This document shows positions 59,042 to 64,000 of a DNA stretch of 64,000 nucleotides, piece by piece. Made by a program: the position numbers and the translations under genes. This DNA is from Nocardia colli. GTDB lineage: Bacteria; Actinomycetota; Actinomycetes; Mycobacteriales; Mycobacteriaceae. Position 1 is the first letter of the stretch. Every line of letters begins with the position of its first letter. The notes below the pieces were generated by a model. The model was not told the DNA's origin. It saw only the letters and a list, made by a program, of their open reading frames with translations, and made no database searches. The DNA is taken from the NCBI RefSeq assembly GCF_008704205.1, contig NZ_VXLC01000008.1, positions 248,001 through 312,000 of the forward strand. Direction: 5' to 3'.

Positions 59042-59497
59042 TTATTTCGACGCCGGCGCCTGCACGCGGGTCGTGCTGTCGGCGCGCGGTGTGCCACCGG
59101 CCGGAGTCGTGGCCGGACGGCGCACGAATCGACTCCAGACGGGCTCGCGGTGCGGCTGCGGTACGGGCTCCTTGCGGGCCGGCGGTGTGCTGCCGCCCGC
59201 CAGATCGCGCCGGACCGCCGCCATTTCGCGGCGGGATTGCCTGAGCTCACGACGTGCCGCCATGTTTCGGCGGGACACACGCCATACACCGGTCAGCAGT
59301 AAGGAAAGGCCGACGGCGCCGATGGCGCCGAGGACGATGCCGTAGCCGAACAGCAGACCGCTGGAGCCATGGAAGTGGTAGTCGAAGACGGCGAAATCAC
59401 TTGATAGGAAGTGGGCTTCGCCGTTGTTCGCCACCACGCCGGCGACCCCGACGATCACTGCTGCGATCAAGACGACGAGCCCGATGATGATGATCAT
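59042..59497 (-). CDS. Small membrane protein with basic tail
   Basis: This 151-residue protein has two membrane segments (MIIIIGLVVLIAAVIVGVAG and YGIVLGAIGAVGLSLLLTG) and a long Arg/Pro-rich cytoplasmic tail (SRRNMAARRELRQSRREM). No family function is known. It lies 24 bases upstream of the 51-residue gene; the three small leftward genes 59497-58676 probably form one stress operon. Confidence 0.72.
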   Translation of the reverse strand: MIIIIGLVVLIAAVIVGVAGVVANNGEAHFLSSDFAVFDYHFHGSSGLLFGYGIVLGAIGAVGLSLLLTGVWRVSRRNMAARRELRQSRREMAAVRRDLAGGSTPPARKEPVPQPHREPVWSRFVRRPATTPAGGTPRADSTTRVQAPASK

Positions 59498-59624
59498 GAC
59501 AATCCTGTTGTGTCGAGTTGTATGACATCCCGGCTATTCCCGGGGCCACGACAACCAAACGTAGGGAATCGAACTCGACTGTTCGCCGGCGTTTACCGGC
59601 CCGGAATCGGTCTATCCGAAGGGC

Positions 59625-59819
59625 ATGAGTTCGTACACCATCACCTTGCACAACGTCACCCATGAGTCCGCCTCCGCCATCGAGTCCTCGCTACGCAGCG
59701 TCAACGGCGTCGACTACGTCGACATCGACGTGCCGTCCGAATCCGCCACGGTCAACTCCGACCTCACCTACAACGAGGTGCTCGAGGCGATCCGCAGCAC
59801 CGGCGTGGCGGCAAGCTGA
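59625..59819 (+). CDS. HMA-like small protein lacking CxxC
   Basis: This 64-residue protein follows the beta-alpha-beta pattern of copper chaperones: SYTITLHNVTHESASAIESS, VNGVDYVDIDVPSE, and EVLEAIRSTGV. The metal-binding CxxC loop is replaced by NVTHESAS, with no cysteine in the protein. It may be a regulatory or protein-binding version, or bind metal through its two histidines. Confidence 0.65.
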   Translation: MSSYTITLHNVTHESASAIESSLRSVNGVDYVDIDVPSESATVNSDLTYNEVLEAIRSTGVAAS

Positions 59820-59857
59820 TCTTGCTGTCCGCCTGCACGATTCGATCTTCGGCCGGC

Positions 59858-61429
59858 TCAGCGCCTGCCGAGATCGAGCCGGCGGGTCACCCGGTCGACG
59901 AGGTCCGGCGGCATGCCCGGTTCGCGCCGGGCGTTGAGTGCTTCGCGGCGTCCTGCTTCGACCACCTCGTCGCGGATGACGCGTAACCGCTTGGCCAGCT
60001 TCATGTTTCGCTCGGCCTCTGCTTTGGCATCCGCGTCGGCCGCCTGTGGGTCGGCGCGCGCCATTCGCTGACGGAAGCCGTCCCGGAGACGTTCGTAGAC
60101 GTCGTCGGGTAGATCTTGTTCGGCGGCAACTTCTTTCAGTCTCGTCATCTCGGCCTTGATCACGCGGTCCCACAGCTGACGTTCGAGTTCGCGTTCCTTC
60201 TGGGTGTCCGCGTGCACACCGGTGAGCCGGACGACGAACGGCAGCGTCGGCCCTTGCAGCAGCAGGGTGAACAGGACGACGACGAACGCCGTGAACAGGA
60301 TTTCGGTGCGGCCGGGAAAGTCCTTCCCGTCGTCGGTCACGAACGGAATGGCCAGTGCCAGTGCGACCGTCGCGACGCCGCGCATCCCGGCCCACCAGGT
60401 GACGACCGTCTCGCGCCAGGTGTAGGGCTCGTCGGCGTTCGGCCACCAGACCCGGCCGATCGCCCAGGTGGTCAACAGCCAGACCAGGCGCAGACCGACC
60501 ACCACCGCGACCACCGCCCCGGCCCCGCCGATCAGCTTCGGCCAGTCGTGCCCGGTCGCGTCGAGCACCGCGCCGAGTTCCAGGCCGATCAGGCCGAAAG
60601 CGAAGCCGCTCAACAGCATTTCGATGATGTCCCAGAACGAGGCGCCGACCAGGCGGTAATCCGAGTCGCCGAACTCGGTGACGGCGTCGGTCAGGTACAG
60701 CGCGCAGACCAGCACCGCGAGCACGCCGGACCCGTGCCAGGCCTCGGCGAGCCCATACGCGGCGAACGGCAGCAGCAGGCTCAACGCCACCTGCCACGTC
60801 GCCTCCGCGAGATAGTTGGTCAACCGGCTGCCCGCCCAGCCGAGCACCAACCCGACCGCGATCGCGACCACCGCCGAGATCACGAATTCCGCTGCCGCAC
60901 GGGGCGCGGAGAACTTTCCGGTGACCACGGCCTGCACCGCGACGCCGTAGATGACGATCGCGGTGACGTCGTTGAACAGCCCCTCACCGCCGAGCACCAC
61001 CACCAACCGGCGCGGCAACCCGAGACTGCCCGCCAACGCGGTGGCCGCCACCGGATCCGGCGGTGCGACCAACGCGCCCAACGCGACCGCGGCCGCGATC
61101 GGCAACGCCGGATACCAGGCATGGAACACCGCGGCCACCGCCGCGGCCGTCGCGACCACCAGCCCGAACGCCCGCAGCGCGATCAACCCCCAGCTCTCCG
61201 CGAACTGCCGCCACGATGTCCGGCGCGACGCCGCGTACAGCAACGGCGGCAGCACCAACGGCAAGATCAGATCCGGCGGAATATTGATCCGCGGAGCGAA
61301 CGGAACCAGCGCCACCACACACCCGAACACCGTCATCAACACCGCCGACGCCACCCCGAGCCGCTTCCCCAACGGCTCGGCGAAGATCGCGGCGAACAGA
61401 ATCACGAACATCAGCACCAACTGGTCCAT
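59858..61429 (-). CDS. Na+/H+ antiporter, CPA1 family
   Basis: This 523-residue transporter has about 12 membrane helices and a soluble C-terminal region of 120 residues with charged helices (KERELERQLWDRVIKAEMTR). CPA1 features are ALVAPPDPVAATALAG and the GEGLFNDVTAIVIY region with the ion-binding acidic pair in FNDVTA. The ATG at 61429 starts MDQLVLMFVILFAAIFAEP, the first helix. It diverges from the P450 gene. Confidence 0.9.
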   Translation of the reverse strand: MDQLVLMFVILFAAIFAEPLGKRLGVASAVLMTVFGCVVALVPFAPRINIPPDLILPLVLPPLLYAASRRTSWRQFAESWGLIALRAFGLVVATAAAVAAVFHAWYPALPIAAAVALGALVAPPDPVAATALAGSLGLPRRLVVVLGGEGLFNDVTAIVIYGVAVQAVVTGKFSAPRAAAEFVISAVVAIAVGLVLGWAGSRLTNYLAEATWQVALSLLLPFAAYGLAEAWHGSGVLAVLVCALYLTDAVTEFGDSDYRLVGASFWDIIEMLLSGFAFGLIGLELGAVLDATGHDWPKLIGGAGAVVAVVVGLRLVWLLTTWAIGRVWWPNADEPYTWRETVVTWWAGMRGVATVALALAIPFVTDDGKDFPGRTEILFTAFVVVLFTLLLQGPTLPFVVRLTGVHADTQKERELERQLWDRVIKAEMTRLKEVAAEQDLPDDVYERLRDGFRQRMARADPQAADADAKAEAERNMKLAKRLRVIRDEVVEAGRREALNARREPGMPPDLVDRVTRRLDLGRR

Positions 61430-61562
61430 GACCGACCAGTCTGCGATGCCTGCCCAGCGTTGCTCAGCCGCCGCGCCGATTCGCGACTGTGAGATTTGCC
61501 GGACGATAGCCTGCTGACCGGCGGCCGGTGGGTGCCGGACCTTCGAGAAGTCTTGCCGCGCA

Positions 61563-62753
61563 ATGCGAGATGATGAACCGGTGACGGACGTATTCGATGC
61601 CGGGTTCGCGGCGAATCCGTGGCCGACGCTGGCGAGGTTGCGGGCCGAGGGCGGGGTGCATCGGGTTCGGACGCCGGATGGTCCGCCCGCATGGTTGGTG
61701 ACCAGGTATGGCGATGTGCGCGCGGGGCTGCTGGATGATCGGCTGTCGACCGACATTCACCGGGCAGGCCCAGAAGACTATCGAGGTTTCGCCGTCCCGC
61801 CGTCGTTGCTCGCATTCCTGCTTGCCGATCCGGTCGAGCATGCGCGCCTGCGCCATTTCGTGACCAGCGAACTGTCGCCACGACGACTGTCCGAATGGTC
61901 GCACCGCGCCCCGATCCTGGTTGATTCCTTTCTGCGCGAACTGGATTCGGGAGCCGAAATCGACCTGGTCGAACGACTCGCCGTCCCGCTGCCCGCCGCC
62001 GTGCTCGGCGAACTGCTCGGGCTCGAAGCGGCCGAACGCGAAACCCTGCTCGGCTGGGCGACTTCGACGCTCCTCCCCTCCGCCGATCCTCCGCGCGCTC
62101 GCGACACGCTGACCACCATGCTCGCGATCATCACCGCGACAACGGAACAGGGACGGGCAACGCGCGCCGACACGCTGCTCGGCCGGCTGGTAGCGGCACA
62201 CGACGACACCGGCTCCCCGTCCGCGGACGAGCTCGCCGGGTTGCTGTTCTACCTCCTGTTCGTCTGGTACGAGGTGCTCGTAGACCTGATCGCCGGCTCG
62301 GTGCTGACGCTGCTCGGCCGCCCGGATCAGCTGCGTATCCTGCGCGACACCACCGAAAAACCCTCAGCGGTGGACGAATTGCTGCGTTACCTGTCGCCGC
62401 AGGTCCTCGCCGGTCCACGCTTCGCCACCACCGACCTGACCATCGGCGGGCAAACCATCCACGCCGGTCAGACCGTCCTGCTGTGCCTCGCCTCAGCGAA
62501 CCGCGACCCCGAAATCTTCGACCGCCCGGACGAATTGGACCTCGCCCGCGCACCCCACGCCCAACTCGGCCTCGGCTACGGCCTGCACGCCTGCCTGGGC
62601 AACGCGCTGGTGCGCACGCTCACCGCGACGGCCCTCGACCACATCTTCACCCGCTGGCCGGGCACCACATTGACGGTGGACGAGCGAGATATCGCGTGGC
62701 GCTCGGGCTTTCGGCATCGCGGACCGTTCACGCTGCCGGTGAAGCTCGGCTGA
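61563..62753 (+). CDS. Cytochrome P450 without the I-helix threonine
   Basis: This 396-residue P450 has the heme loop LGYGLHACLG with the axial Cys344 and His342, and the ExxR motif in VDELLRY. In the I helix the usual AGxET(T) reads VWYEV: the acidic residue is kept, but the oxygen-activating threonine is Val238 and the Ala-Gly pair is Val-Trp. P450s lacking this threonine exist and often have special substrates or peroxide-driven chemistry. The start could also be the GTG at 61581. No redox partner gene is adjacent. Confidence 0.88.
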   Translation: MRDDEPVTDVFDAGFAANPWPTLARLRAEGGVHRVRTPDGPPAWLVTRYGDVRAGLLDDRLSTDIHRAGPEDYRGFAVPPSLLAFLLADPVEHARLRHFVTSELSPRRLSEWSHRAPILVDSFLRELDSGAEIDLVERLAVPLPAAVLGELLGLEAAERETLLGWATSTLLPSADPPRARDTLTTMLAIITATTEQGRATRADTLLGRLVAAHDDTGSPSADELAGLLFYLLFVWYEVLVDLIAGSVLTLLGRPDQLRILRDTTEKPSAVDELLRYLSPQVLAGPRFATTDLTIGGQTIHAGQTVLLCLASANRDPEIFDRPDELDLARAPHAQLGLGYGLHACLGNALVRTLTATALDHIFTRWPGTTLTVDERDIAWRSGFRHRGPFTLPVKLG

Positions 62754-62760
62754 TTCGCCG

Positions 62761-63756
62761 TTACCGGTACCGGATGGGCTCCGGGATGCGCCTGGCGGGA
62801 ACCAATTCCCACCAGGTCACGCAGCGCCACACCCATTCGACGGGGCCGTAGCGGAAGAGTTTGAGCCAGGCCCAGCTGGCGAGCGCTTGGATGGTGATGA
62901 TCGCGGCGGCCAAGGCGAGGAGGATGCCGTACTTGGCGGTTCCGGCGAGGGCGAGGTGGGGTTCGGCGAGGAGGATCAGTGCGGTGGCGGTGAGGTAGTT
63001 GGTCAAGGCCATTCGGCCCATCGGTTCCAAGATCTCGGACAGGACGCTGCCGGTTTCGGTGCGTAAGACCAGGAGTAGGCCGGTCAGGTAGGCGAGAGCG
63101 CCGAGGAGACCCGCGATCGGCGGGGCGTTGCTGATCAGGAGGTCGAGGTAGGGGACGCGGTACTCCCACATCGCGGTCAGGACCGCCGCGGGGAGGGCCA
63201 GCGCGAACACGGCGGCGATCTGCCAGCCGCGGTCTTCGAGGGTGTCGGGGATGCCGTAGCGGGCGGTGGCCAAGCCGAGCAGGAAGAGTCCGGGGACGAG
63301 GCCGAAGCCGCCGCCGAGGGTGACCGCGACACCGATGGTCGCGGCGAGGCCGGCGACCAGTATCGCCAGGCGGGGCAGGCCGGCGGCGGGCAGCAGGATC
63401 ACCAAGCCGACGAGCGCGTAGGGCAGGAGCGCTTCGCCGGGCTGGAACTGGTGGTGGATGAGGCCGAGGACGCCGAGTGCGACGAGCCGACGGATCAGGA
63501 CGAGGCGCGGGCGGTCGGTGCGCTGGGCGGCGCTGTCCAGGAACAGCGCGAAGCTCAGGCCGAACAGGAACGAGAAGATCGGGAAGAAGCGGCCCTCGAA
63601 CAGCACCGAGAGCAGGTGCCGCAGCGGGATCATCTCGCCGGGCGCGCGCACCACGGCCATGTCGGTGAGCTGCCAGATGTTGACCACGAGAATCCCGCAC
63701 AGGGCGAATCCGCGCACGGCGTCGAGCTCACGGATGCGGCCTGTGTCGGAGTTCAT
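62761..63756 (-). CDS. DUF418 (YeiB-like) membrane protein
   Basis: This 331-residue membrane protein has about nine helices. DUF418 features are the N-terminal RIRELDAVRGFALCGILVVN, FFPIFSFLFGLSF and the C-terminal WLKLFRYGPVEWVWRCVTWW. The family is related to acyltransferase-3 and may move acyl or other groups across the membrane. The ATG at 63756 (MNSDTGRIRELD) is preferred. It diverges from the OhrR-like gene. Confidence 0.88.
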   Translation of the reverse strand: MNSDTGRIRELDAVRGFALCGILVVNIWQLTDMAVVRAPGEMIPLRHLLSVLFEGRFFPIFSFLFGLSFALFLDSAAQRTDRPRLVLIRRLVALGVLGLIHHQFQPGEALLPYALVGLVILLPAAGLPRLAILVAGLAATIGVAVTLGGGFGLVPGLFLLGLATARYGIPDTLEDRGWQIAAVFALALPAAVLTAMWEYRVPYLDLLISNAPPIAGLLGALAYLTGLLLVLRTETGSVLSEILEPMGRMALTNYLTATALILLAEPHLALAGTAKYGILLALAAAIITIQALASWAWLKLFRYGPVEWVWRCVTWWELVPARRIPEPIRYR

Positions 63757-63820
63757 GTGTCTCAAACTAACGATCACCCGCGCCGGAACCACGCTTCTCC
63801 GACGTGATGTCGCCCATATA

Positions 63821-63850
63821 CTTCATGCACTAACTGTTTGTGCGTTAATC
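63821..63850. promoter_or_regulatory. Possible OhrR-type operator
   Basis: A low-GC stretch with TAAC-N9-GTTA (63831-63847) and GCAC-N9-GTGC lies 26 bases upstream of the MarR-type start at 63876. OhrR-type regulators bind AT-rich inverted repeats in such positions. Confidence 0.35.
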
Positions 63851-63875
63851 TTAATGGTAGGTCGACAGGAGGACA

Positions 63876-64000
63876 GATGGACGATCCGTTGCAGCTCGAC
63901 CGCCAGGTGTGCTTCGCCTTAGCGGTGGCCAATCGCGCGGTGCTCGGCGTGTATCGGCCGCTGCTGGAACCGCTCGGCCTCACCCACCCGCAGTATCTGG
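63876..64000 (+). CDS. OhrR-like MarR regulator, N-terminal part (partial)
   Basis: Only the first 41 residues are inside the window. They start MDDPLQLDRQVCFALAVANR and continue VYRPLLEPLGLTHPQYL, the OhrR pattern with the peroxide-sensing cysteine in the first helix (QVCFAL, Cys12). OhrR represses an organic hydroperoxide reductase gene, which may lie beyond the right edge. AGGAGGA precedes the ATG. Confidence 0.75.

Noticed and set aside
1..64000. Search for tRNA, rRNA, insertion sequences, integrase or phage genes
   Set aside because: No conserved tRNA arm sequences, transposase motifs or terminal inverted repeats were noticed by eye. A dedicated tRNA and IS search would be needed to exclude them fully.

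Overview
The window is high-GC actinobacterial DNA, most likely from a Nocardia-like member of the Mycobacteriales. The evidence is antigen-85/mycolyltransferase-type secreted esterases (1-329, 57645-58661), two PapA5-like HHxxxD acyltransferases, F420-type enzymes (a luciferase-like oxidoreductase and a Ddn-like nitroreductase), an EthA-like Baeyer-Villiger monooxygenase, a DUF574-type methyltransferase, an AfsR-type and a short SARP regulator, and many TetR/MarR genes each facing its target gene. No rRNA, tRNA, CRISPR array, insertion sequence or phage gene was seen. The species assignment is inference.

Layout. 1-4829: the start of a mycolyltransferase-like gene, then a xylose-type sugar importer (binding protein, half-size ATPase, permease) facing a ROK repressor across a palindrome. 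4831-11425: a leftward cluster centred on a 1552-residue secreted or membrane protein. That protein is almost free of charged residues for more than 1100 positions and is built partly of 24- and 28-residue repeats. It is followed by three small unknown genes. 11664-22084: amine oxidase, CPBP-like membrane protein, DUF2252 protein, CGNR zinc-finger regulator, two tandem PapA5-like acyltransferases, a TetR/glycosyltransferase pair and a short SARP. 22085-23312: a 33-residue peptide gene and a secreted beta-helix protein. 23474-27385: a compact redox cluster of two DUF4873 proteins, two AurF-like diiron oxygenase paralogues (one with most metal ligands lost) and a 2Fe-2S reductase. 27374-31539: a SnoaL/NmrA fusion with its TetR, a PAS-GGDEF protein and a methyltransferase.

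31664-36057 holds a second xylose-type importer with a co-directional ROK gene. 36235-45924 is metabolic: quinone reductase, esterase, methyltransferase, F420 enzymes, Baeyer-Villiger monooxygenase with AraC, and an MFS pump with TetR. 46066-57591 holds an AfsR-like regulator, a decayed FAD monooxygenase beside a MarR gene, a MarR/quinone oxidoreductase operon, a secreted peptidase with TetR, DUF218 and VIT proteins, and a hydrolase with TetR. 57645-64000 has a mycolyltransferase-like gene, several very small stress or membrane proteins, a CPA1 antiporter, an atypical P450, a DUF418 protein and the start of an OhrR-like MarR gene.

The recurring theme is one-regulator/one-target divergent pairs with long inverted repeats between them: 19911-19938, 28728-28785, 53563-53604 and 56911-56982. 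The strongest candidates for undescribed biology are the giant uncharged repeat protein with its operon, and the active-plus-inactive diiron oxygenase pair bracketed by two DUF4873 genes.
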